In this document: positions 8,754 through 17,054 of the stretch, in pieces
Numbering within the stretch: position 1 is the stretch's first letter
How the letters are laid out: every line of letters starts with the position of its first letter
Assembly: GCF_020532705.1 (NCBI RefSeq)
Contig: NZ_JAJAVD010000001.1
Location: 1,736,001 to 1,800,000, forward strand
Origin: Methylobacillus caricis
GTDB taxonomy: Bacteria > Pseudomonadota > Gammaproteobacteria > Burkholderiales > Methylophilaceae
Direction of reading: 5' to 3'
Length of the DNA stretch: 64,000 nucleotides
The notes under the pieces: generated by a model
The model's input: the letters and a program-made list of their open reading frames with translations, nothing else
Database searches by the model: none
What the model was told of the DNA's origin: nothing
Made by a program: the position numbers and the translations under genes

Positions 8754-9479
8754 TTAGAATACCACTTCGATTTGACCGCCCTGCCTGGCCAATCCACTTA
8801 CCACCTGGCCATTGGCCACTTTGACTTTGACGCGCTGCCCTTCGCCCGCATTGCCGAGTGCGGTACCTTCGGCTGAAATGCTGAAGCCCCTGCCAGCTGA
8901 ACTCAAAATCACTTTTTGACCTTGTTGCACGACCGGAGTGATACGCAGCATTTCTTGACGCAATACCGTGCCCGCGCTTAATGACAGCCCTACCCTCATG
9001 CCAACAGCCTGGGTGCTATCGGTAAAGATTCCCGGAGGCAATTTAGCCAGATCGCCCCGGTTGGTTGCAAGATCCCGTTCAGTGATGATATGTCCCTGAA
9101 CGAGGGGAGCAGCAGCAATCAGGTAATCAGCCATCACTTGTACATTGGCTTGCACATATACAGTCCAGACCGAAGGGGCATTGCACCTTACCCCAACAGA
9201 GGTTCTCCCCCATGCCCGGCTACCATGAGGAAGAAACATCTGCATGGAAGCACAATCTGCCAGCTTGAGACGACTGTCAATGGCAACGGCAGACACCGAG
9301 ACCTTGCCTGGATATCCTGCACTTTGGGCCAGTAAAAAATCCTCGACCTTCTGACGGATCAGCGTAAGATCTTGAGAAGCAGTTTGAGCATATACCGGTG
9401 TAACGCCCAATAGGGACGAGCATAGTGTCAAGGAGCAAAATGCAGCCACTAGCTTTCCTGCATATTGTTTCAACTTCAT
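8754..9479 (-). CDS. flgA: P-ring assembly chaperone FlgA
   Basis: FlgA is the periplasmic chaperone needed to assemble the FlgI P ring around the rod. The start is set by AGGAGG placed 6 bases before the ATG at 9479, although the frame is open further upstream. The 241-residue product begins with a signal peptide (MKLKQYAGKLVAAFCSLTLC to about residue 32, ending VYAQ). The C-terminal SAF-like domain (about 120-240) includes LAKLPPGIFTD and ends KVANGQVVSGLARQGGQIEV, as in FlgA. It is divergent from flgB, and flgM-flgN follow on the same strand. Confidence 0.94.
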   Translation of the reverse strand: MKLKQYAGKLVAAFCSLTLCSSLLGVTPVYAQTASQDLTLIRQKVEDFLLAQSAGYPGKVSVSAVAIDSRLKLADCASMQMFLPHGSRAWGRTSVGVRCNAPSVWTVYVQANVQVMADYLIAAAPLVQGHIITERDLATNRGDLAKLPPGIFTDSTQAVGMRVGLSLSAGTVLRQEMLRITPVVQQGQKVILSSAGRGFSISAEGTALGNAGEGQRVKVKVANGQVVSGLARQGGQIEVVF

Positions 9480-9717
9480 GACACGCCTCCTGTCGTACAA
9501 TCTCAAGGCCTTCAGAATTGAGCGGCCCTGACAAAATATTCAAGGTGGATTGTACCCAGGCGATCCAATACAAAAACATGAAACAGGACTAGATTTACCC
9601 CCTTATTCAATCAATAGAATTTGTAGCAGGCACTCTAGACTCGCAATCATCTGTAATAACGACAATATTCCGTGTTTCTCGACCGCGCATATCTGTCGTT
9701 ACCAACTGGAGGTACAC

Positions 9718-10128
9718 ATGATGAACAAGCTGGATGCGGCACTCAACTTCCACGAAACTGCTCTGCGCGTTCGCGGTCAGCGGCAGGAACTGCTGGCGGC
9801 CAATATCGCCAACGCGGATACGCCAGGATATAAAGCTCGCGATATCAACTTTGCCGATACTTTCAAACAGGCATTGGCTGGTATTGATCATAGTGGCCTG
9901 TCAGCAGCCACTACCAACTCTGCTCATCTTCAAGCAAACGCGCCTTCCAACGGCCAGCCTGGCGGCGTCATGTTCCGCTCAATTATTCAGGGGAGCGTAG
10001 ATGGTAATACCGTGGACATGGATGTGGAGCGCACCCAGTTTGCAGACAATGCCTTGCGATATGAAGCCAGTATTACCATGATCAGCGGTCAGATCAAGAA
10101 AATGCTGGCTGCGGTCCAGGGGCAATAA
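9718..10128 (+). CDS. flgB: Flagellar proximal rod protein FlgB
   Basis: FlgB is a proximal rod subunit exported by the flagellar type III system. The frame is open from 9550, but GGAGG at 9708-9712 and the family start MNKLDAALNFHETAL place the beginning at the ATG of 9718 (or the adjacent one at 9721). That gives 136 residues. The N-terminal rod signature RQELLAANIANADTPGYKA is present, and the C-terminal heptad helix (ALRYEASITMISGQIKKM) packs against it. It opens the plus-strand flgB-J run. The 238-base gap to divergent flgA must hold both promoters, but I see no sigma-28 match there. Confidence 0.96.
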   Translation: MMNKLDAALNFHETALRVRGQRQELLAANIANADTPGYKARDINFADTFKQALAGIDHSGLSAATTNSAHLQANAPSNGQPGGVMFRSIIQGSVDGNTVDMDVERTQFADNALRYEASITMISGQIKKMLAAVQGQ

Positions 10129-10167
10129 ATATGAGATTTAACGGCTCAATACTTAAAGGAGACTTCC

Positions 10168-10572
10168 ATGTCACTTTTTAATGTATTCAATATTTCCGGC
10201 TCAGCCATGAGCGCACAAGGGCAGCGCCTGAACGTGGTAGCCAGCAACCTGGCCAATGCAGACAGCGCAACCAGTGCCAACGGGCAACCCTATAAAGCCA
10301 AGCAGATTGTATTTTCTGCAGTACCGCTCAACTCTGCAGATGCTCAGGGAGTTAGGGTAAAAGAAGTGAGGGAAGACCAATCACCGCCACAAATGAAATA
10401 TGACCCCAAGCACCCCATGGCTGATGAAAACGGCTATGTCGCCATGCCCAACGTCAATGTGACCGAGCAGATGGTCGATATGATTTCAGCCTCGCGCTCT
10501 TATCAAAACAACGTTGAAACCATGAATGCGGCCAAGAGCATGCTGCTGAAGACCCTGACCATAGGTCAATAA
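10168..10572 (+). CDS. flgC: Flagellar proximal rod protein FlgC
   Basis: FlgC is the second proximal rod protein. The 134-residue length is typical. The N-terminal motif MSAQGQRLNVVASNLANADS and the C-terminal VTEQMVDMISASRSYQNNVE are the paired coiled-coil signatures shared by rod and hook proteins. AAAGGAG sits about 8 bases ahead of the ATG. It follows flgB by 39 bases and precedes flgD. Confidence 0.97.
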   Translation: MSLFNVFNISGSAMSAQGQRLNVVASNLANADSATSANGQPYKAKQIVFSAVPLNSADAQGVRVKEVREDQSPPQMKYDPKHPMADENGYVAMPNVNVTEQMVDMISASRSYQNNVETMNAAKSMLLKTLTIGQ

Positions 10573-10593
10573 CCCTGAAAGCGAGACAAGATC

Positions 10594-11280
10594 ATGGCAA
10601 GTACTTCTGGAATTTCTGACAATCTGCTGAATACAATGAATCCGACAAGCTCATCATCGTCGAGTAGCAGCATTTCTGAAACACAGGATCGTTTCATGAA
10701 ACTGCTGATTACCCAGATGAAAAATCAGGATCCGCTCAATCCCATGGACAATGCTGAAGTGACCAGCCAGATGGCTCAACTCTCCACCGTGACCGGGATT
10801 GAAAAGATGAACAGCACACTCTCGGCTTTCATCAGCAGCATGCAATCCACCCAGGCACTGCAGGCATCAAGCCTGATTGGCCGTGCCGTACTGGTGGAAG
10901 GCAGCAGCACTTATCTTGCGGCCAGCGAGACAGAGGGGGAGTCGGAAGCCTATTTTGGTGTTGAGCTGCCAGTTGGCGCGGACAACCTCAAGGTCAACAT
11001 CAAGGATGCCAGCGGCAATGTGGTCAAGACGATCAACCTGACCAACCAGGCTGCCGGCATTTCCCAGCTCAGCTGGAATGGCTACAGTGAGGATGGAACC
11101 AAGCTCGCAAATGGTCGTTATACCATCGAGGCAACTGCTACGACTGGCAACAGCACGGTAGCATCGACTACATTAAGTTATGAGCAGGTTATGAGTGTGT
11201 CTTCAGGTACGGATGGCATCAAACTCAACCTGAGCAATTTGGCAGCAATCACCACGGACAAGATAAAGCAGATTTTCTGA
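10594..11280 (+). CDS. flgD: Hook scaffolding protein FlgD
   Basis: FlgD caps the growing hook and guides FlgE subunits into place. The 228-residue protein has a serine-rich N-terminal stretch, then the family signature TQDRFMKLLITQMKNQDPLNP-like block (about 29-49, followed by DNAEVTSQMAQLSTVTGIEK). A C-terminal FlgD-Ig/Tudor region (about 105-200) contains NGRYTIEATA. It lies between flgC and flgE, as expected. Confidence 0.96.
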   Translation: MASTSGISDNLLNTMNPTSSSSSSSSISETQDRFMKLLITQMKNQDPLNPMDNAEVTSQMAQLSTVTGIEKMNSTLSAFISSMQSTQALQASSLIGRAVLVEGSSTYLAASETEGESEAYFGVELPVGADNLKVNIKDASGNVVKTINLTNQAAGISQLSWNGYSEDGTKLANGRYTIEATATTGNSTVASTTLSYEQVMSVSSGTDGIKLNLSNLAAITTDKIKQIF

Positions 11281-11322
11281 TTGCAGCACTATGGCAGCAT
11301 GTAATTTCACCAGGAGAACAAT

Positions 11323-12546
11323 ATGGCTTTCCAACAAGGTTTAAGCGGCCTCAATGCCGCATCCAAGACCATCGAAGTAATTGGTAATAACGTTGCCAAT
11401 GCCAGCACGGTCGGCTTCAAGCAATCACGCGCGGAGTTTGCGGATGTTTACGCTAATTCGCTGGGTGGCGGCAATGCATCCAAGATTGGTATTGGCACCA
11501 AGATTGCTGCCGTCACCCAGCAGTTTACCCAGGGTAATATTTCCAATTCGACAAACCCGCTGGACGTGGCCATCAATGGCAACGGGTTTTTCCGCATGAG
11601 CGATAACGGCACCATCAGTTATTCACGCAATGGTCAGTTCCAACTGAGCAAGGAAGGCTATATCCAGAATGCCTCAGGACAAAGGCTGACAGGTTATGCA
11701 GTCGTTAATGGCGTGGTACAGACCGGTGCCCTGACTGAATTGCAGATTGATGCGTCGGATCTGGCTCCTAGGGCATCAACATCCATTACCGGCCCGCTGA
11801 ACCTGGATTCTCGTGCAGACATCATGGATCCTGCTGATTTCAACCTGAATGACCCTACTACCTACAGCCACTCCACACCGATTGAAGTGTACGACTCCCA
11901 AGGCAATGCGCACAATGTACAGTTGTATTACATCAAGACTGCCGCCAACGAATGGAGCATCATGGCGAGTGCTGATGGTGCGCAAGTGCCTCCGGGCTCA
12001 CCTCCAACAGCCGTAGGCACGATGTCCTTCACCGGTTCAGGTGTTAATCCGACGATCACCACAACTCCATTGAGTATTCCCGTAACCACTGGTGGAACCT
12101 CACCACTGTCAATCTCATTGAATCTTGCAGGCAGCACACAATTTGCCAATTCATTCAATGAAAGCGACCTGGGGCAGGATGGCTATGCCGCTGGGCGCCT
12201 TTCCAGCTTCAGTGTGGGGGATGACGGCTCCATTCTGGGTCGTTACTCGAATGGTAAAAGCGCTGTCCTGGGACAAGTAGCCCTCGCCAATTTCCGCAAC
12301 CTGAACGGGCTGCAACCGCTGGGCGATAATCTCTGGGCAGAAACTTCAGAGTCCGGCCCTCCTATTGTAGGGGTGGCAAACTCCGGTGGCCTGGGGGTAT
12401 TGCAATCCTACCGGCTTGAAGAGTCCAACGTAGACTTGACGGCAGAACTGGTCAACATGATTACTGCGCAACGTGTTTACCAGGCCAATGCCCAGACGAT
12501 CAAGACAGAGGACCAGATCATGCAGACCCTGGTCAACCTGCGCTAA
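11323..12546 (+). CDS. flgE: Flagellar hook protein FlgE
   Basis: FlgE forms the hook, the universal joint between rod and filament. The 407 residues show the N-terminal rod motif (AASKTIEVIGNNVANASTVG), the conserved DVAINGNGFF block at about residue 83, Ser/Thr-rich middle domains exposed on the hook surface, and the C-terminal VDLTAELVNMITAQRVYQAN helix. CAGGAG precedes the ATG. It follows flgD by 42 bases and precedes flgF. Confidence 0.97.
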   Translation: MAFQQGLSGLNAASKTIEVIGNNVANASTVGFKQSRAEFADVYANSLGGGNASKIGIGTKIAAVTQQFTQGNISNSTNPLDVAINGNGFFRMSDNGTISYSRNGQFQLSKEGYIQNASGQRLTGYAVVNGVVQTGALTELQIDASDLAPRASTSITGPLNLDSRADIMDPADFNLNDPTTYSHSTPIEVYDSQGNAHNVQLYYIKTAANEWSIMASADGAQVPPGSPPTAVGTMSFTGSGVNPTITTTPLSIPVTTGGTSPLSISLNLAGSTQFANSFNESDLGQDGYAAGRLSSFSVGDDGSILGRYSNGKSAVLGQVALANFRNLNGLQPLGDNLWAETSESGPPIVGVANSGGLGVLQSYRLEESNVDLTAELVNMITAQRVYQANAQTIKTEDQIMQTLVNLR

Positions 12547-12585
12547 TCGCTGATTGAATCACCGCTACATGCATAAGGAGCCGCT

Positions 12586-13326
12586 ATGGACCGCTTGATC
12601 TATACGACGATGACCGGAATGAAGCACATCATGGAGCAACAGGCGACTACGTCGAATAACCTGGCCAACTCCACAACAACCGGATTCCGCTCGCAGATAG
12701 ACAGCTTCCGTGCGGTTCCCGTGATAAGTGACGGCCTGCCAACGCGGACATTTGTAGTGGACTCTACCGTTGGGGCGAATTTCAACAGTGGCGTCATCCA
12801 AACGACTGGACGCGAACTTGATGTGGCCATTCGTGATCGCGGTTGGTTTGCCGTACAACGCACGGACGGCACCGAAGCCTATACACGCAATGGCAATTTC
12901 AAGCTCAATGAAAACGGTGTGCTGCAAACGCAGGAAGGCCTGACGGTGGTGGGCGATGACGGTCCGATCACCATTCCGCCGGAATCCAAGATAGCAATTG
13001 CCAATGATGGCACCGTATCTGCCGTATCAACCAATGTCATACCCATTATTACCAATCTGATCGGCCGGCTCAAACTGGTCAATCCGAATGATAGCGACCT
13101 GGTACGCGGCAGCGACGGCCTGTTTGAGATGAAAAACCGTACGCCCCTTGAGGCAGATGCCAATGTCACCGTTGCAAGCGGCGCACTGGAAAGCAGCAAT
13201 GTCAACGTGGTCGAGGAAATGGTCAATATGATTACCCTTGCCAGGCAGTTCGACCTGCAAACCAAGCTATTGCAGAACGCGGAGAATAACGCCACTAAAG
13301 CCGGTCAAATCCTCAGTTTGAGTTAA
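12586..13326 (+). CDS. flgF: Flagellar proximal rod protein FlgF
   Basis: FlgF is a rod protein related to FlgG. The 246-residue length, the start MDRLIYTTMTGMKHIMEQQA with NNLANSTTTGFR, the central ELDVAIRDRGWFAVQ block and the C-terminal NVNVVEEMVNMITLARQFDL signature all match. AAGGAG lies about 6 bases before the ATG. The neighbours flgE and flgG are in the conserved order. Confidence 0.96.
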   Translation: MDRLIYTTMTGMKHIMEQQATTSNNLANSTTTGFRSQIDSFRAVPVISDGLPTRTFVVDSTVGANFNSGVIQTTGRELDVAIRDRGWFAVQRTDGTEAYTRNGNFKLNENGVLQTQEGLTVVGDDGPITIPPESKIAIANDGTVSAVSTNVIPIITNLIGRLKLVNPNDSDLVRGSDGLFEMKNRTPLEADANVTVASGALESSNVNVVEEMVNMITLARQFDLQTKLLQNAENNATKAGQILSLS

Positions 13327-13406
13327 GGCTTGGTGTTATAGCATAAGTATTAAATTCGATTATTCCGGCAATCACGGTTGCCAGAAACAGAAACAAGGAG
13401 CAGATC

Positions 13407-14189
13407 ATGATACGTTCGCTATGGATTGCCAAAACCGGACTGGAAGCCCAGCAAACACAGATGGATGTGATTGCCAACAATCTGGCCAATGTCAGCACCA
13501 ACGGGTTCAAGAAAACCCGCGCCGTATTTGAAGACCTGCTCTACCAGAACATCCGACAGCCAGGCGCTCAATCCTCACAGCAAACACAACTTCCATCCGG
13601 CTTGCAGCTCGGCACTGGCGTGCGCCCCGTTGCCACGGAGCGTATCCACACCCAGGGCAACCTGCAGCAAACAGGCAATTCAAAGGATGTTGCGATCAGT
13701 GGCGACGGTTTCTTCCAGGTATTGTTGCCAGATGGCACTACAGCGTATACCCGGGACGGTGCTTTCCAGATGGATAACCAGGGCCAGCTGGTTACCGCCA
13801 GCGGCTTTACCATACAGCCTGCAATCGTGATTCCCCCAAATGCGCAGAGCCTCACCATTGCACGTGACGGCACTGTTTCCGTCGTATTGCCGGACAGCCC
13901 CAATGCGGTACAAATCGGCAGCTTCCAGCTTGCCACTTTTATCAATCCGGCTGGCCTGCAATCACGCGGTGAAAACCTTTATGTTGAAACAGCTGCTTCC
14001 GGCACCGCCAACATTAACGAGCCGGGCAGTAACGGCGCTGGCATGCTGGTCCAGCAATATGTGGAAACTTCCAATGTCAATGTTGTGGAAGAGCTGGTGA
14101 ACATGATCCAGACACAGCGTGCTTATGAAATCAACAGCAAGGCAATTTCTACCTCAGACCAGATGTTGCAACGGCTTTCACAACTTTAG
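13407..14189 (+). CDS. flgG: Flagellar distal rod protein FlgG
   Basis: FlgG makes the distal rod that spans the periplasm. The 260-residue product has [20 protein letters not shown] at the N terminus with [12 protein letters not shown]. The rod-specific insertion region ([13 protein letters not shown]) follows, then [12 protein letters not shown] and a C-terminal [20 protein letters not shown] helix. AAGGAG precedes the start by 7 bases. An 80-base gap separates it from flgF, with no clear terminator. Confidence 0.97.
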   Translation: MIRSLWIAKTGLEAQQTQMDVIANNLANVSTNGFKKTRAVFEDLLYQNIRQPGAQSSQQTQLPSGLQLGTGVRPVATERIHTQGNLQQTGNSKDVAISGDGFFQVLLPDGTTAYTRDGAFQMDNQGQLVTASGFTIQPAIVIPPNAQSLTIARDGTVSVVLPDSPNAVQIGSFQLATFINPAGLQSRGENLYVETAASGTANINEPGSNGAGMLVQQYVETSNVNVVEELVNMIQTQRAYEINSKAISTSDQMLQRLSQL

Positions 14190-14238
14190 GTAACAACAAT
14201 TCATCATGAATGAGTTATCTGGCCGCAAAGGAACCACC

Positions 14239-14922
14239 ATGCGATCACGCCACAATCTGCATACAAAATGTGCTCGATATTTATTAACTGCCAGCCTGTT
14301 GCTGTTGGCTAGTGGTTGCGCTGTCACGCCTAAAACCATTACCAACGGCCCAAGCACAGCGCGCCCACTCCAGCCCAGTGCTGTCGCTTACAACAGCGGT
14401 GGCATTTACAGTCCGGCGACCTACCGCCCGCTGCTTGAAGACAAGCGTGCGCGCCTAGTAGGAGATACCATTGTCATCAACATTACGGAGAACACCTCTG
14501 CCACCAAGTCAGGTACCAACTCTGCCAGCAAGTCAGGTGAGGTTAATGCCGGTGTTGCCAGCTTCCTGGGACGGACATTCCCAAGACTGAGCGCCAGTGC
14601 AAGTTCCGATAACTCCTATGATGATGCAGCCGCATCAAATTCGCGTAATGTCTTTACTGGCACTATCAGCGCCACCGTGACGGAAGTATTGCCGAACGGT
14701 CACTTGGCTGTCAGCGGTGAAAAACAGGTGGCCTTTGACCGTGGTACTGAATTCGTACGCTTCTCCGGGGTGGTGGATCCCATGTATGTAGCTGCCGGCA
14801 ACAGCATTGCATCAAGCCGGGTAGCCGATGCCAGGATAGAGTACCGCACCAACAGCAATATCGATGCATCACAGGTAATGTCTATTCTCACCCGCTTCTT
14901 CTTGAGCATTGCACCATTATGA
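14239..14922 (+). CDS. flgH: L-ring lipoprotein FlgH
   Basis: FlgH forms the outer-membrane L ring. The frame is open from 14206, but AAAGGA six to seven bases ahead of the ATG at 14239 and the signal sequence position favour that start (227 residues). A type II signal peptide ends in LLLLASGC, placing the lipidated Cys at about residue 28. The mature part carries YRPLLEDKRARLVGDTIVIN and the glycine/serine-rich segment typical of FlgH, and ends ARIEYRTNSNIDASQVMSIL then TRFFL. Its stop overlaps the first ATG of flgI (ATGA). Confidence 0.96.
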   Translation: MRSRHNLHTKCARYLLTASLLLLASGCAVTPKTITNGPSTARPLQPSAVAYNSGGIYSPATYRPLLEDKRARLVGDTIVINITENTSATKSGTNSASKSGEVNAGVASFLGRTFPRLSASASSDNSYDDAAASNSRNVFTGTISATVTEVLPNGHLAVSGEKQVAFDRGTEFVRFSGVVDPMYVAAGNSIASSRVADARIEYRTNSNIDASQVMSILTRFFLSIAPL

Positions 14923-16031
14923 GCATGATCATGAAAAAACATATCCTAGCCTTTATAGCATTGGGCAGCCTGATACTGGCAACCCCAACTGCAGCGGAGC
15001 GTCTCAAGGACCTTACCACCATACAAGGCGTACGTACCAACCAGTTGATCGGTTACGGGCTGGTAGTTGGCCTGGATGGTACAGGCGACCAGACAACACA
15101 GACGCCATTTACCGTACAAAGCATTATCAGCATGATGCAGCAAATGGGCATCAACCTGCCTGTGGGAACCAATTTGCAGCTGCGTAATGTAGCAGCTGTC
15201 ATGGTGACAGGAAGCCTGCCCCCCTTTGCGCAACCAGGGCAGAACATGGATGTGACTGTCTCATCCATGGGGAATGCCAAGAGCCTGCGCGGCGGTACGC
15301 TATTGATGACCCCACTCAAAGGTGCGGATAACCAGGTCTATGCCATGGCCCAGGGCAATCTGCTGGTGGGCGGCGCAGGCGCGGGTGCCAGCGGCACCAG
15401 TAGGCAGATCAACCATCTTAGCGCAGGCCGCATTTCCGCCGGAGCGACAGTTGAACGCGCCGTGCCCAGCCAGCTCACCGAAGGCAGCACCATCAACCTG
15501 GAACTCCGGGAAGCGGACTTTTCCACAGCCAGCATGGTAGTGGATGCGATTAACCAGCGCTTCGGGCTTGGTACGGCTACCGCACTGGATGGTCGTGTAA
15601 TCCAGGTTCAGCCCCCTACCAATACCAGCCGTGTGGCATTTCTGGGTAATCTGGAAAATTTGGATATCAAGCCTGCACAAGGCATGGCAAAAGTCATTCT
15701 GAATGCGCGCACAGGTTCTGTCGTCATGAACCAGGCCGTCACACTGGATGACTGCGCTATTTCCCATGGCAACTTATCCGTTGTCATCAATACGGCCCCA
15801 GCCATCAGCCAGCCCGGCCCATTCTCTGGCGGGCAGACTGTAGCGACCCAAGTGTCTCAAGTTGAAATCAACAGGGAACCAGGTCAAGTGATCAAGCTGG
15901 ATAAAGGCACTTCCTTATCCGATGTGGTCAAGGCATTAAACGCCATAGGTGCCACACCCCAGGATCTGCTAGCCATTCTGCAAGCAATGAAGGCCGCTGG
16001 CTCATTACGCGCAGAACTGGAAATCATCTAG
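14919..16031 (+). CDS. flgI: P-ring protein FlgI
   Basis: FlgI forms the periplasmic P ring around the rod and depends on FlgA. The 370-residue protein begins with a Sec signal peptide (to about residue 27, ...TPTAAE). RLKDLTTIQGVRTNQLIGYG and GLDGTGDQT follow, both diagnostic for FlgI. In-frame ATGs at 14919, 14925 and 14931 could all serve; 14919 overlaps the flgH stop. The C terminus reads LNAIGATPQDLLAILQAMKA. Confidence 0.97.
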   Translation: MSMIMKKHILAFIALGSLILATPTAAERLKDLTTIQGVRTNQLIGYGLVVGLDGTGDQTTQTPFTVQSIISMMQQMGINLPVGTNLQLRNVAAVMVTGSLPPFAQPGQNMDVTVSSMGNAKSLRGGTLLMTPLKGADNQVYAMAQGNLLVGGAGAGASGTSRQINHLSAGRISAGATVERAVPSQLTEGSTINLELREADFSTASMVVDAINQRFGLGTATALDGRVIQVQPPTNTSRVAFLGNLENLDIKPAQGMAKVILNARTGSVVMNQAVTLDDCAISHGNLSVVINTAPAISQPGPFSGGQTVATQVSQVEINREPGQVIKLDKGTSLSDVVKALNAIGATPQDLLAILQAMKAAGSLRAELEII

Positions 16032-16040
16032 GGCAATGTG

Positions 16041-16940
16041 ATGGCCATTCCCAACTTCACCCCCGACTACGGCAGCAAGATTGCCGCCGATGCCAACAGC
16101 CTGAATACATTAAAACAGGCTGCGCATCAAAATAGCCCGGAATCCATCAAGGCAGCAGCCACGCAGTTTGAAGCCCTGTTTGTCAATATGATGCTTAAGA
16201 GCATGCGCGATGCCACTCCCAAGGAAAGCATGTTTGACAGTGAACAAAGCCGCACATTCACCACCATGCTGGATCAGCAACTGAGTCAGAAAATCGCCAA
16301 CCGTGGCATTGGGCTGGCCGATATGTTGGCACGCCAGTTACAAGGCGGGATCAGTGATGGCACAGGAAACTTGGAGGATGAAAGCAATAACTCGTTCTCC
16401 CCTTCTGCACCCAGCAACTTTTCCGCTACTTCCCGCAGCGCACAGACAGCAGCCTATACTAGCCATGCCAGCATTCCCCGCAGCGCACAGGAATTCATGC
16501 AGCAGATGACGCAACATGCAGAAGCAGCCAGCAATGACAGCGGCATTCCTGCAAACCTCATGCTTGGACAGGCCGCGCTGGAAAGCGGCTGGGGCAAACG
16601 ACAGATCGTAGGTACTGATGGCACTGCCAGCAATAACCTGTTCGGCATCAAGGCGGGGGCGAGCTGGAAGGGCAAGACGGTAGAAGCCGTTACTACGGAA
16701 TACATTAATGGCATGCCGCAAAAACGGATAGAGAAGTTCCGTGCTTATGACTCTTATGCAGATTCTTTCCGCGATTTTGCCAGCATGATGCAGAACAATC
16801 CGCGCTATCAGAAAGTGCTGGCCAATACGGATAGTGCAGCAGGATATGCCCAGGCCATGCAGGATGCTGGTTATGCCACTGATCCAAAGTATGCCAGCAA
16901 ACTACAGCGCGTAATAGAAAACGTGAACCGGACAGTATAG
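16041..16940 (+). CDS. flgJ: Rod-associated peptidoglycan hydrolase FlgJ
   Basis: FlgJ caps the growing rod and, in its C-terminal half, cuts peptidoglycan to let the rod through. The 299-residue protein has the N-terminal rod-cap domain (about 1-100, AATQFEALFVNMMLKSMRDA) and a variable Ser/Ala linker. A glycoside hydrolase family 73 domain (about 150-299) includes LGQAALESGWGKR with the catalytic Glu, and the segment NNLFGIKA. It is therefore the dual-domain form. The ATG at 16041 is preceded by an in-frame GTG at 16038, and no strong ribosome-binding site discriminates them. It ends the flgB-J run. Confidence 0.95.
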   Translation: MAIPNFTPDYGSKIAADANSLNTLKQAAHQNSPESIKAAATQFEALFVNMMLKSMRDATPKESMFDSEQSRTFTTMLDQQLSQKIANRGIGLADMLARQLQGGISDGTGNLEDESNNSFSPSAPSNFSATSRSAQTAAYTSHASIPRSAQEFMQQMTQHAEAASNDSGIPANLMLGQAALESGWGKRQIVGTDGTASNNLFGIKAGASWKGKTVEAVTTEYINGMPQKRIEKFRAYDSYADSFRDFASMMQNNPRYQKVLANTDSAAGYAQAMQDAGYATDPKYASKLQRVIENVNRTV

Positions 16941-16986
16941 ATCACTGAATTACCAGGACTATTGCCGCTGTTGCAGCATCCCTGGA

Positions 16987-17013
16987 TAAAGTTTCCAGAT
17001 TTTATGCCGTTCA
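16987..17013 (+). promoter_or_regulatory. Sigma-28 (FliA) promoter ahead of flgK
   Basis: TAAAGTTT (a perfect -35) is followed, after exactly 11 bases, by GCCGTTCA. The -10 keeps the GCCG core but departs from GCCGATAA at three positions. It lies 41 bases before the flgK ATG. Separate late-class control of flgKL is known in enterics; its use here is inferred. Confidence 0.78.
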
Positions 17014-17054
17014 TTCTAGTAATTGACACTTAGGTAAACTGATCGATAACCATC

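Noticed and set aside
9507-9717. Sigma-54 or sigma-28 promoter between flgA and flgB
   Set aside because: I looked for TGGC-N8-TGC and TAAA-N15-CGATAA patterns on both strands and found none convincing.
10168-14189. Similar segments in flgC, flgE, flgF and flgG as DNA repeats
   Set aside because: The shared N- and C-terminal motifs are the normal homology of rod and hook proteins, not recent duplications.
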